Assembly: GCA_900142905.1 (NCBI GenBank)
Contig: FSRV01000002.1
Location: 2,170,001 to 2,234,000, forward strand
Length of the DNA stretch: 64,000 nucleotides
Source of the DNA: Burkholderia sp. GAS332
GTDB lineage: Bacteria; Pseudomonadota; Gammaproteobacteria; Burkholderiales; Burkholderiaceae
Direction of reading: 5' to 3'
Shown: one piece after another, positions 52,379-60,597 of the stretch
How positions within the stretch are numbered: position 1 is the stretch's first letter
How the letters are laid out: every line of letters starts with the position of its first letter
Made by a program: the position numbers and the translations under genes
Notes under the pieces: model-generated
What the model saw: the letters and a program-made list of their open reading frames with translations, nothing else
What the model was told of the DNA's origin: nothing
Databases searched by the model: none

Positions 52379-53902
52379 ATGACCGTCATTCACGAAGATG
52401 ATTTCGTGCGTTCGATTGCGGACGCACTGCAGTTCATTGCCATCCATCATCCGGCACCCTATCTCGCCCATCTCGCTCGCGCTCACGCGCGCGAACGCTC
52501 GCCGGCGGCACGCGATGCGATCGCGCAAATCCTGACGAACTCGCGAATGGCTGCGCTGGGGCAACGACCTCTGTGCCAGGACACGGGGGTCGTCAACGTA
52601 TTTCTCGAGATCGGCATGGCGGTACGTTGGAATACGCCGCACGATGTTGAAACCTTGGTCAATAGAGGCGTGCGCATCGCCTATACCGATCCGCACAATC
52701 CACTGCGCGCGTCGGTCGTCGACGACCCGCTGTTCTCGCGGACCAACACGCGCGACAACACGCCGGCCGTCGTACACGTGCGTCTTGTGGCCGGCGACAC
52801 CGTACGTTGCACGGTGGCAGCCAAAGGCGGCGGCGCCGAAAACAAGAGTCGCTTCGCGGTGCTCAACCCGTCGGACAGCGTGCGTGACTGGGTGCTCTCC
52901 GTCATGCCTTCGCTGGGCGCGGGGTGGTGTCCGCCAGGGATCATTGGCCTGGGTGTCGGCGGTAGCGCGGAGAAGGCGATGCTGCTTGCCAAGGAATCGC
53001 TGATGGAACCGATCGACATGCACGAATTGCTGGAGCGCGGCCCGCAATCTCCGGAGGAGGCGTTACGTATCGAGCTATACGAGGCGATCAACGCACTGGG
53101 TATCGGTGCGCAGGGACTGGGTGGCCTGACCACCGTGCTCGACGTCAAGCTACGGACCTATCCGACTCATGCCGCATCACTGCCGGTCGCGCTGATTCCG
53201 AACTGCGCAGCCGATCGGCACATCAGCTTCACGCTGGACGGCAGCGGCCCGGCGGCATTCACGCCCCCTGCAACGGACAGTTGGCCCGCCGTGACCTGGT
53301 CCGCCGCAGCCGATGCGGTGCGTGTCGACCTCGATACGCTCACGCGAGAACAGATGGCCACCTGGCGCGCCGGACAGACACTGCTCCTGTCGGGAAAGTT
53401 GCTGACGGCACGCGATGCAGCGCATCGCCGCATTGTCGAGTCACTGGACGCTGGACAACCGTTGCCTGCCGACTTTAACGGGCGCGCGCTGTACTATGTC
53501 GGCCCGGTCGACCCTGTGCGCGATGAAGCCGTCGGGCCTGCGGGGCCGACCACATCGACGCGGATGGACAAGTTCATGGATCGCGTACTTGGCGCCACGG
53601 GCCTGTTCCTGACGATCGGCAAGGCGGAGCGCGGACCGGCGGCGAGCGAGGCGATTCACCGTCATCGCACCGCCTATCTGATTGCGGTCGGCGGTGCTGC
53701 GTATCTCGTCTCGCAGGCCATCCGCCACGCGCGCGTGGTCGCGTTCGCCGATCTCGGCATGGAAGCCATCTACGAGTTCGACGTAAAAGACATGCCTGTT
53801 ACCGTCGGCATCGACCTGCACGGTGAGTCCATCCATACAACCGGGCCCAACTACTGGCAGCAGATGATTCGCGCCGAACGCATTCCCACACGAATGGCAT
53901 GA
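52379..53902 (+). CDS. Class I fumarate hydratase
   Basis: 507 aa, the oxygen-sensitive [4Fe-4S] type. The three cluster Cys are visible: C66 in LCQDTG, C184 in GWCPPGIIG and C276 in IPNCAADRH. The C-terminal beta domain has LLLSGKLLTARDAAHRR and YYVGPVDPV, with FGPTTSTRMD-like GPTTSTRMDKFMD. It hydrates fumarate to malate in the cytoplasm. It starts 97 nt after the LuxR gene, beside a pathway that should release fumarate. Tartrate dehydratase-like activity cannot be excluded. Confidence 0.92.
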   Translation: MTVIHEDDFVRSIADALQFIAIHHPAPYLAHLARAHARERSPAARDAIAQILTNSRMAALGQRPLCQDTGVVNVFLEIGMAVRWNTPHDVETLVNRGVRIAYTDPHNPLRASVVDDPLFSRTNTRDNTPAVVHVRLVAGDTVRCTVAAKGGGAENKSRFAVLNPSDSVRDWVLSVMPSLGAGWCPPGIIGLGVGGSAEKAMLLAKESLMEPIDMHELLERGPQSPEEALRIELYEAINALGIGAQGLGGLTTVLDVKLRTYPTHAASLPVALIPNCAADRHISFTLDGSGPAAFTPPATDSWPAVTWSAAADAVRVDLDTLTREQMATWRAGQTLLLSGKLLTARDAAHRRIVESLDAGQPLPADFNGRALYYVGPVDPVRDEAVGPAGPTTSTRMDKFMDRVLGATGLFLTIGKAERGPAASEAIHRHRTAYLIAVGGAAYLVSQAIRHARVVAFADLGMEAIYEFDVKDMPVTVGIDLHGESIHTTGPNYWQQMIRAERIPTRMA

Positions 53903-53933
53903 TTGTCACGTCCTCAATCCGCGTCATGGCGCG

Positions 53934-54947
53934 TCATGGATCGAGCACGCCGCCGGTCCAGTTGGCAGATGGCTTCGACCCCGTCAGCTTGACCACCACG
54001 TCGCCCTGCGCGATCAAACGATCGCGGCAGCGCGTAACAAGCCGCCCCGCTTGGGGCGCCCGCAGAACATGCTCGCTGCTCGGGTCGCCCGGGCGCGCGA
54101 CGATTCGCGCGATGCGCTCACCCTCGGCAACCTGTGCGCCCAGTTCGCGTTCGTACACCAGCACACCCGACACCGGCGCAAACACCGTTTCCATGTGTCC
54201 CATCGGTACCGCTTCGCCCGACCAGGCACGCGGATCGCCACGCTCCGCTATGACACCCCGGCCGCATAGAAACGCGTAGATGCTTTGAGCATCCCGATCC
54301 GCGAGCGCATCGGAGACGTCTGATTGCCCCCGCAACTCGACAGTGGCCGCCAGACGGCCCTCGATCTGTTTCTCGCGCAGCCAGTGTGACACCATCGCAC
54401 CTTCGAATGCGCCATCGTCATCGTTATCCCAAAGAATGGCGACACTCGCATCCAGCGCGCCGGCCAGATCACGCGCATCCGGCCAGAAGCAGCGGTTGAC
54501 GTAGAGATAGGGCAACGCCTCGGAATCGGTATGCAGATCGAGCACGATCCGCGCGTCGACCGCGAGATCGACGAGCGCCTTCTGCCACGCGGCGAAAGTC
54601 GTGGCCGGTCGTTGCAGCGCGGCAGACTCGTTGAAATGACGATTGAAATTGCGACTCGTCGCTTCATGAAAGCGGCCGAGAACGTGGCCGTTGCGAAACT
54701 GCGCAATGCCGAGCGGATTGGCTTGCGGCACAACAGTCACCGTACCGCGCAAACGTCCGTCCACGTGCGCCTGCTCAAGGCGCGGCAGCAGTTTGTGCAG
54801 GACCAGCATGCCCGCGATCTCATCGGCGTGAACGCCCGCCTGTAAATGCACACGCGGGCCACCGCCCTGCCCTGCAAGCCGCCATGCCCGCACCGGCACG
54901 GGCTGACCCGAATCGCTGTTCACTGTCAGGGAAATATCTTCGAGCAT
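53934..54947 (-). CDS. Succinylglutamate desuccinylase/aspartoacylase-family deacylase
   Basis: 337 aa M14-type zinc deacylase. Metal ligands are in HLQAGVHADEIAG (HxxE) and VLDLHTDSEALPY (second His); the C-terminal beta domain carries GVLVYERELGAQVAEGERIARIVARPG, resembling a biotinyl-like domain. Such enzymes remove an acyl group from an N-acyl amino acid. It is the last gene of the six-gene arginine-type operon, 15 nt after the transaminase gene, so it may free the amino acid from an N-acylated form before transamination. Confidence 0.85.
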   Translation of the reverse strand: MLEDISLTVNSDSGQPVPVRAWRLAGQGGGPRVHLQAGVHADEIAGMLVLHKLLPRLEQAHVDGRLRGTVTVVPQANPLGIAQFRNGHVLGRFHEATSRNFNRHFNESAALQRPATTFAAWQKALVDLAVDARIVLDLHTDSEALPYLYVNRCFWPDARDLAGALDASVAILWDNDDDGAFEGAMVSHWLREKQIEGRLAATVELRGQSDVSDALADRDAQSIYAFLCGRGVIAERGDPRAWSGEAVPMGHMETVFAPVSGVLVYERELGAQVAEGERIARIVARPGDPSSEHVLRAPQAGRLVTRCRDRLIAQGDVVVKLTGSKPSANWTGGVLDP

Positions 54948-54962
54948 GAACAGGCTCCAGAT

Positions 54963-56195
54963 TCAGGTGCACCGCACCGGTTCATCGGTTGATGCACCCG
55001 CTGATGCAACCGCTGATGCACCGATATCCAGACCCTGGACAAACGTGCTGATGCGCTCACACGCCTCCACCAACCGCGCCTCATCGACGACGAAGCCGAA
55101 GCGCACGAAACCGTTTGCCGTATCGCCAAACGCACTGGCATCGAGCAACGCCACGCCTTGCGCGCGAAATAGCTGCCATGTGAACTCGAACGCGTTGAGA
55201 CCCGTGCCCGTCACGTCCACCATCATGAACATGCCGGCTTCTGGCAACAGACAACGCAAGCCCGGCACCTCACGCAAACGGTTATAGACCACATCACGCC
55301 GACGCCTGTAAAGCTCGCGCATATCGGCGACGATCTGCGGTTTGTGCTCCAGCGCGGTCAGCGCCGCCTGCTGGATAAAACCCGGCAAACCATAGAGCAT
55401 GCATAGCGCCAAGCGCTCAAGATGTTCGACAAGCGGCGCCGGCCCAATCACCCAGCCTATCCGCCAGCCGGGCATCGCGTGGGACTTCGACAAACTGCTT
55501 ATCGTCACCGTGCGCCCGGCCATGCCGGCGAGGGATGCAATGCTCACGTGATCGCGCTCGAAGGTCAGGTCTCCGTAAACCTCGTCGGCGAGCACCCACA
55601 GATCGTGCTGGCAGGCGAGGCGTGCAATCCGTTCGAGATCGGCCCGGGGCATCACGACGCCGGTCGGATTGCAAGGCGTGGCGAAGAAAATCGCCTTGGT
55701 GCGCGGCGTGATGGCCGCTTCAAGCGCGTCGCAATCGATATGAAAGCCGCGTGCCGGATCAACTGGCACAGGCACGAGGGTCGCGCCCGATGCGCGCACG
55801 CTGGCCTCGTAGGTCAGATACATCGGCTCCGGCACGATCACTTCGTCGCCTGCCTCGCACAGGCAGAGCGATGCGGCGAACAATCCATTTTGCGTACCCG
55901 CCACCACAATCACATTCTCTGCGGCGACAGCATGGCCCGTCGCGCGGGTATGTTCCTGTGCGATCGCCGTGCGCAACGCAGCACGGCCCGCCACCTCGCT
56001 GTAATGCGTATCGCCGCTGCGCAATGCCGTGACCGCGCGCTCGACGATGACATCCGGGGTCGCAAAATCAGGATCCCCTACGCTCAGCAGAATGACGTCC
56101 TCGCCTTGGGCAAGCGCCTTCTGTGCGGCGTAGTGAATCTCCCAGGCCGAGGTCCGCTTACCTTGCAGGCGTTCCACCAGATTTGAATACTTCAT
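54963..56195 (-). CDS. aruH: PLP-dependent transaminase, arginine:pyruvate type
   Basis: 410 aa fold-type I aminotransferase; the PLP Lys is K237 in SSLSKSHAMPGW. Residues 1-395 strongly recall Pseudomonas AruH (VGDPDF, THYSEVAGRAALR, EPMYLTYEASVRASGA, RLALCMLYGLPGFIQQAALTALE). AruH converts arginine plus pyruvate to 2-ketoarginine plus alanine. The C-terminal 25 residues (GASAVASAGASTDEPV) are an extra low-complexity tail. ATG preceded by AAGGAGTGCCTGA. An AruI-like decarboxylase 4.4 kb away supports the assignment. Confidence 0.8.
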   Translation of the reverse strand: MKYSNLVERLQGKRTSAWEIHYAAQKALAQGEDVILLSVGDPDFATPDVIVERAVTALRSGDTHYSEVAGRAALRTAIAQEHTRATGHAVAAENVIVVAGTQNGLFAASLCLCEAGDEVIVPEPMYLTYEASVRASGATLVPVPVDPARGFHIDCDALEAAITPRTKAIFFATPCNPTGVVMPRADLERIARLACQHDLWVLADEVYGDLTFERDHVSIASLAGMAGRTVTISSLSKSHAMPGWRIGWVIGPAPLVEHLERLALCMLYGLPGFIQQAALTALEHKPQIVADMRELYRRRRDVVYNRLREVPGLRCLLPEAGMFMMVDVTGTGLNAFEFTWQLFRAQGVALLDASAFGDTANGFVRFGFVVDEARLVEACERISTFVQGLDIGASAVASAGASTDEPVRCT

Positions 56196-56262
56196 TCAGG
56201 CACTCCTTAGCGGCAGATGCGGGACCGCCGGTTCCCGCGAGTCCCATTGCCACGGTTCAGGT

Positions 56263-56958
56263 TCAGCGTGACGAACGGACCGGCACGCGATGTTCCAGAT
56301 AGCCAAACGCCTTTTCAATGACAAAGGCGAGCACGACATAGATGATTGCGATCGCGAGCAAGGGCTCGTAGGTGCGCAGGGTTTGCGCGCGAATATAGTT
56401 CGCGGCCCCCAACACATCCATGACCGCGACGGTCGACGCCAGCGCCGTCGATTTCAGCAGCATGACCGTTTCACCCGCGAGGGTCGGCAACAGAATCTGG
56501 ATCGCGCGCGGCAGCCAGACCCGACGGATCACAAGACGAGGACGCATCCCCATGGCGCGCGCAGCTTCTATTTCGCCTTTCGGCACACCGCGCAGTCCGG
56601 CGCGGATCACTTCGCCGACATACGCGCCCACGCTGATCACGAGCGCGAGCGCGACATACCAGAAGCCGTCGCGCAGAAACGGCCACAGGAAGCTCTCACG
56701 CAGCGACGGCCAGCTGGCAAAGAGCGAGCCGAGCCCGTAGTAAATGATGTAGATCTGCACGAGCAGCGGCGTACCGCGAATCACCTCGGTAAAGCCTTTG
56801 CTCAGACGCGCAATCAGCACGTTATGCGAAATCCGCGCGAACGCCACAGCGATGGCGAGCAGAAAACCGAATACGCCAGAAATCACCAGCAGCTTGAGCG
56901 TCGTGACCACACCCAGCAGGAGCAACGACGCATACGACGACAACACACTCAAATCCAT
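56263..56958 (-). CDS. ABC transporter permease (HisM/ArtM type)
   Basis: 231 aa from ATG 56958; an upstream TTG at 56991 abuts the previous stop. Five or so transmembrane helices with the HisM/GlnP-type cytosolic motif EAARAMGMRPRLVIRRVWLPRA (the EAA loop that contacts the ATPase). Polar amino-acid import permease, inner membrane, paired with the permease at 56992. The operon suggests arginine or another cationic/guanidino acid. Confidence 0.9.
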   Translation of the reverse strand: MDLSVLSSYASLLLLGVVTTLKLLVISGVFGFLLAIAVAFARISHNVLIARLSKGFTEVIRGTPLLVQIYIIYYGLGSLFASWPSLRESFLWPFLRDGFWYVALALVISVGAYVGEVIRAGLRGVPKGEIEAARAMGMRPRLVIRRVWLPRAIQILLPTLAGETVMLLKSTALASTVAVMDVLGAANYIRAQTLRTYEPLLAIAIIYVVLAFVIEKAFGYLEHRVPVRSSR

Positions 56959-56991
56959 GGCAAGCACCCGACTAAGATCGATAAGCGGCAA

Positions 56992-57708
56992 TCAGGAATT
57001 CGGCATCCAGCGGCCGAAGCGACGCTCGATCTCACGAAAGAGCAGACCAGATAGCGACGTGATGACGAAATAAACCGCCGCCACCATCAGGTAGTAGCGG
57101 AGATATTCACGCGTCGAGCCCGCCGCCTGCTTGGCGGTGTAGAGCAATTCGTTGTAGCCCACCACACTGATGAGCGCGCTATCCTTGACGAGGATCAGCC
57201 ACAGGTTGGCGAATCCCGCGAGCGCGTAAGGCGCCATCGCCGGCAGAATGACGCGCCGGAACACCAGCGCCGGCCGTGCGCCAAACACCCTGCCCGCTTC
57301 GATCTGGCCATACGGAATAGCAATGATCGCGCCGCGGATGATTTCGGCCGCATACGCGCCCTGCACGATGCCCAGCACGATGACCGCTGCCGCGAAGCCA
57401 TTGACGTTGACCGGCCCGATACCCACCGCCGTCATCAGCAGATTGATGGCGTCGGTGCCGGCGTAGTAGAGCAGCAGGATCAGCAGCAGTTCCGGAACCG
57501 CGCGGCACACCGTGGTGTAGCCTTGCGCGATTCGCTCGAGTGCGCGCACCCCGGAGAGCTTGGCGAATGCACCGGCCAGTCCAAGGGCGATGCCGACCAC
57601 GAAGGCGCCAATCGAGATTTCCAGCGTCACGATGGCGCCCTGTAGCAGCGCTACGCCCCAACCGTCCGGGTCCATCCCCAGGTACGCTACCCAAGCCCAT
57701 GAATTCAT
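56992..57708 (-). CDS. ABC transporter permease (HisQ/ArtQ type)
   Basis: 238 aa, ATG preceded by GGGAGACTGC. Polytopic inner-membrane protein with the EAA loop EAGRVFGARPALVFRRVILPAM. The second permease of the amino-acid importer; together with the neighbouring ATPase, binding protein and permease it forms a complete PAAT-family system. Confidence 0.9.
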   Translation of the reverse strand: MNSWAWVAYLGMDPDGWGVALLQGAIVTLEISIGAFVVGIALGLAGAFAKLSGVRALERIAQGYTTVCRAVPELLLILLLYYAGTDAINLLMTAVGIGPVNVNGFAAAVIVLGIVQGAYAAEIIRGAIIAIPYGQIEAGRVFGARPALVFRRVILPAMAPYALAGFANLWLILVKDSALISVVGYNELLYTAKQAAGSTREYLRYYLMVAAVYFVITSLSGLLFREIERRFGRWMPNS

Positions 57709-57741
57709 GCAGTCTCCCGTTGGTGGTGGCGTCGATGGATA

Positions 57742-58539
57742 TCAGTGCGGCCAGAGATCGATCGGGAAGTACTTCTTCGAGATCTCCGCGTACTTACCCG
57801 AATCGTGCAATTGCGTCAGCGCCTGGTCGATACGCTGTTTGAGCGCGGTGTCGCTCTTGCGCAGACCCGCACCCACGCCGGAGCCGTAGACGGCCGGGTC
57901 CATCCTGACGCTGCCCGGCCCCTTCAGTTCGAGCGCTGCGCCGTCCTTCGTCTTGAGGAAATCGATGACGCCCAGCTGATCGAGGTACATCGCGTCAATG
58001 CGACCGGCCACGAGATCCGCATTGCAATCATCCTGGGTGTTGTACAGGCGCACAGTCGCTGTCTTGCCATAGCTGTTCTTGATGAACTCGGCGTTCGCAG
58101 TGGAACCCTGCACGCCGATGATCTTGCCCTTCAGGCCTTCAGGCGAGAAGGTCATGTTCACGTTCTTCGGCGCCACAAAGGCACCGGGCGTTTCATAGTA
58201 AGGACGCGAGAACGCGATCACCTTCTCACGCTCCGGCGTGATCGACATCGAATTGAAGATCACGTCGATCTTGTCGCTTTGCAGCGCGGGGATGATGCCG
58301 TCCCATGCCATTTCCTTGATCTCACACGTGGCTTTCATCTGGACGCACAGTGCGCGGATCAGATCGGCTTCAAAACCGGTCCATTGACCTGTCGGCGACT
58401 TCATCGTAAACGGCGGGTAGGGTTCAGCGGCCACGCCGAAACGCAAGGCATCCTGTGCGGCGCCGGCGGGCACCGCTAACGTGAGCAACGCGAGGGTGGC
58501 ACTTGCCATGTAAACCAGATTGTGCAATATTTTTTTCAT
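57742..58539 (-). CDS. Periplasmic amino-acid-binding protein
   Basis: 265 aa from ATG 58539, which begins a signal peptide (MKKILHNLVYMASATLALL..., cut after AGAAQ). SBP family 3 signatures: PFTMKSPTGQWTGFEADLIRALC, the AxxR-type pattern RPYYETPGAFVAPK, and GVQGSTANAEFIKNSYG. It binds the substrate of the importer in the periplasm. The nearest relatives by motif are lysine/arginine/ornithine-binding proteins (ArgT/AotJ-like); specificity is inferred from the operon. Confidence 0.9.
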   Translation of the reverse strand: MKKILHNLVYMASATLALLTLAVPAGAAQDALRFGVAAEPYPPFTMKSPTGQWTGFEADLIRALCVQMKATCEIKEMAWDGIIPALQSDKIDVIFNSMSITPEREKVIAFSRPYYETPGAFVAPKNVNMTFSPEGLKGKIIGVQGSTANAEFIKNSYGKTATVRLYNTQDDCNADLVAGRIDAMYLDQLGVIDFLKTKDGAALELKGPGSVRMDPAVYGSGVGAGLRKSDTALKQRIDQALTQLHDSGKYAEISKKYFPIDLWPH

Positions 58540-58637
58540 GATCGATCTTCTTCTCTGTTGGGAATAGTCGGACGCTGCGAACGAATGATTCGAATGATTC
58601 ACTACCAGACTCGAACTCACGAGCCTCGATGCGCTAC

Positions 58638-59444
58638 TCAATGGCGTTGCTTGTGCGCCGTGACGAACTGACGGCATCGCTCGCTCTGCGGTGCGTCGAA
58701 AACCTCCGCGGGCGCGCCGCTCTCTTCCACGCGGCCTTGATGCAGGAACATGATCTTGCTCGAGACGTCTCGCGCGAAGTCCATTTCGTGCGTCACCAGA
58801 ATCATGGTCCGGCCTTCGCACGCCAGATCGCGAATCACCTTCAGCACTTCGCCGACACGTTCGGGGTCGAGAGCGGAGGTCGGCTCGTCGAACAGCATGA
58901 CTTTTGGCCGCATCGCGAGCGCACGTGCAATCGCGACACGTTGCTGCTGTCCACCGGAAAGGAAGGCTGGGTAGATATCGCGTTTATCGGCAAGACCGAC
59001 GCGTTCGAGTAGCTGTTCGGCGCGCGCGACCGCTTCGGTGCGCGCTTCGCCGAGCACATGAACAGGCATTTCGATGACGTTTTCGAGCACCGTACGATGT
59101 GCCCAGAGATTGAAGCTTTGAAAGACCATGCCGAGCCGGGTGCGGATTCGCTCGACCTGCCGTGGATCGCGCGCGACGGGCCGGCCCTTTCGATCGACGC
59201 CTAACTGGATCTGTTCGCCGTCCACGACGATCTTGCCTTGCGAAGGTATTTCCAGCAGGTTGATGCATCGAAGCAAGGTGCTCTTACCGGAACCGCTTGC
59301 GCCAATCAGGGAAATCACTTCGCCTTCATGCGCTGTCAGCGAGACACCTTTGAGAACCTCCAGATCGCCGAAGCTCTTATGGAGATTCTCGATACGCACT
59401 CGCTCCGCCATCTCTACTCTGCTGCCATTTACTGGGGCTAACAT
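58638..59444 (-). CDS. ABC transporter ATPase (HisP/ArtP type)
   Basis: 268 aa, ATG preceded by GGAGACAGC. Walker A GASGSGKST, Q-loop VFQSFNLW, signature LSGGQQQRVAIARAL, Walker B VMLFDEPTSALD and the switch His in ILVTHEMDF. First gene of the operon importer-transaminase-deacylase, driven by the promoter at 59532-59560. Confidence 0.93.
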   Translation of the reverse strand: MLAPVNGSRVEMAERVRIENLHKSFGDLEVLKGVSLTAHEGEVISLIGASGSGKSTLLRCINLLEIPSQGKIVVDGEQIQLGVDRKGRPVARDPRQVERIRTRLGMVFQSFNLWAHRTVLENVIEMPVHVLGEARTEAVARAEQLLERVGLADKRDIYPAFLSGGQQQRVAIARALAMRPKVMLFDEPTSALDPERVGEVLKVIRDLACEGRTMILVTHEMDFARDVSSKIMFLHQGRVEESGAPAEVFDAPQSERCRQFVTAHKQRH

Positions 59445-59531
59445 GCTGTCTCCTTACTCTCTCGCTAGCATTTTCCGTAACCGGTGCCGCGGTGTCTTGT
59501 TGAATGGTCGACCAACCTGCATGTGCGCACG

Positions 59532-59560
59532 AGTATATGTTCTGCTGAACAATGGTTCAA
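59532..59560 (-). promoter_or_regulatory. Minus-strand promoter with TetR-type operator over the -35
   Basis: On the minus strand TTGAAC (59560-59555), 17 nt, TATACT (59537-59532) gives a sigma70 promoter for the ABC/aruH operon. The -35 lies in the inverted repeat TGAAC-AATG-GTTCA (59546-59559), which recurs at the divergent promoter. A repressor bound here would block the promoter. Confidence 0.7.
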
Positions 59561-59716
59561 CAGTTTTCAATATTCGCTCGCAGAAGATTTGTACGGTCTT
59601 CCATGGGCTTGCATGCAGGCTTCGCACAATGCGTGGAATACGCTTGCTTGCAGGGTTCAAAACGCAACGGCGCCTTGTCCAGGAAAAGCCTGGAAGCGAA
59701 GCTCGAAACAGATCAA

Positions 59717-59746
59717 TTGAACAATCGTTCTGTACTCACATATAAT
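59717..59746 (+). promoter_or_regulatory. Plus-strand promoter with matching operator, for the TetR gene
   Basis: TTGAAC (59717-59722), 18 nt, TATAAT (59741-59746). The operator TGAAC-AATC-GTTCT (59718-59731) overlaps the -35, mirroring the site on the other strand 172 bp away. The GTG start is 31 nt after the -10. The rest of 59445-59777 shows nothing else. Confidence 0.7.
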
Positions 59747-59777
59747 CAGCCGCGTAACGACTCTGAAAGGCCATGGA

Positions 59778-60434
59778 GTGAAAAAGATCATCGGTAAGGA
59801 ACCCGTCCCGACGCGCGGACGCGGTGTCCGCGAAATGCCGGCTGTGCGTCAGCAATCGATCATTGACGCGACGATGCGCTGCATTGCCCGCTACAGCTAT
59901 TCCGAAACCACCATCGACCGGATCTGCGTCGAGGCGAAAGTCTCGCGCGGCCTGATCAACCATCATTTCCAGTCGAAAGACGAACTGATGGCACAGACTT
60001 ACAAACGGCTGGCAGCGGATCTGCTTGCGGTTTCCAGAGAGGCCGCGGCGAATGCCTCAGGCCCTGAGGAGAAACTCGACGCCATCATCAAGGTGTGTTT
60101 CGCCCCGCCCGTGTTCGCGCCCAAGAACGTCAAGGTCTGGCTCGGGTTCTGGAGTGTCGCGCATAGCGACCCCGTGATTCGCAAGGCGCACAAGGAACTG
60201 TACAGCGGCTACAAGCAGGCGCTGAAAAGACTGTTCGACCAGATCGGCGAGGTGCGCGGTGCGCCAGTCGACAGCGACCTCGCGGCATTGACGCTGACCG
60301 CCGTTATCGACGGGTTCTGGCTCGAACTGGCACGTGACCCCACCTCGTTCACGGCCGAAGACGCGCTGCGCAGCTGCCTGCAGGTCGTGGAAAGCTTCCT
60401 GCCGCCGGCAAAGACGAGCCGGAAGCGGGCGTGA
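59778..60434 (+). CDS. TetR-family regulator, BetI-like
   Basis: 218 aa from GTG 59778 (AAAGG upstream). N-terminal TetR HTH: RQQSIIDATMRCIARYSYSETTIDRICVEAKVSRGLINHHFQSKDEL. The C-terminal ligand domain is like that of BetI repressors (GFWSVAHSDP, VIDGFWLELARDP). It is divergent from the amino-acid importer operon and has a matching operator over both promoters, so it likely represses that operon and itself. Ligand probably an arginine-related compound. Confidence 0.9.
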   Translation: MKKIIGKEPVPTRGRGVREMPAVRQQSIIDATMRCIARYSYSETTIDRICVEAKVSRGLINHHFQSKDELMAQTYKRLAADLLAVSREAAANASGPEEKLDAIIKVCFAPPVFAPKNVKVWLGFWSVAHSDPVIRKAHKELYSGYKQALKRLFDQIGEVRGAPVDSDLAALTLTAVIDGFWLELARDPTSFTAEDALRSCLQVVESFLPPAKTSRKRA

Positions 60435-60498
60435 CGCACATGTAATCAGCGCGTAAGTTGTCGCATGCCGGCCAGTTGACGGGCTGGGTAGAAAAAAA

Positions 60499-60529
60499 GC
60501 CGCCGTCCCATTTGGGAGGCGGCTTTTTT
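60499..60529. terminator. Strong bidirectional Rho-independent terminator
   Basis: GCCGCC-G-TCCCA-TT-TGGGA-GGCGGC-type hairpin followed by six T on the plus strand and preceded by seven A, so it can also work on the minus strand. It lies between the convergent TetR gene (ending 60434) and aruI-like gene (ending 60598). Confidence 0.9.
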
Positions 60530-60597
60530 CAAGGCTGGGGTAGCCCGATCATCCGTCACTGGCCTGGCGGTGTCTCAGCCATAGCGGCGCGGCGGAC

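Noticed and set aside
58583..58600. Tandem GAATGATTC GAATGATTC between the ABC ATPase and binding-protein genes.
   Set aside because: Could be an operator, but it lies inside an operon without promoter elements I can identify; too short to support.
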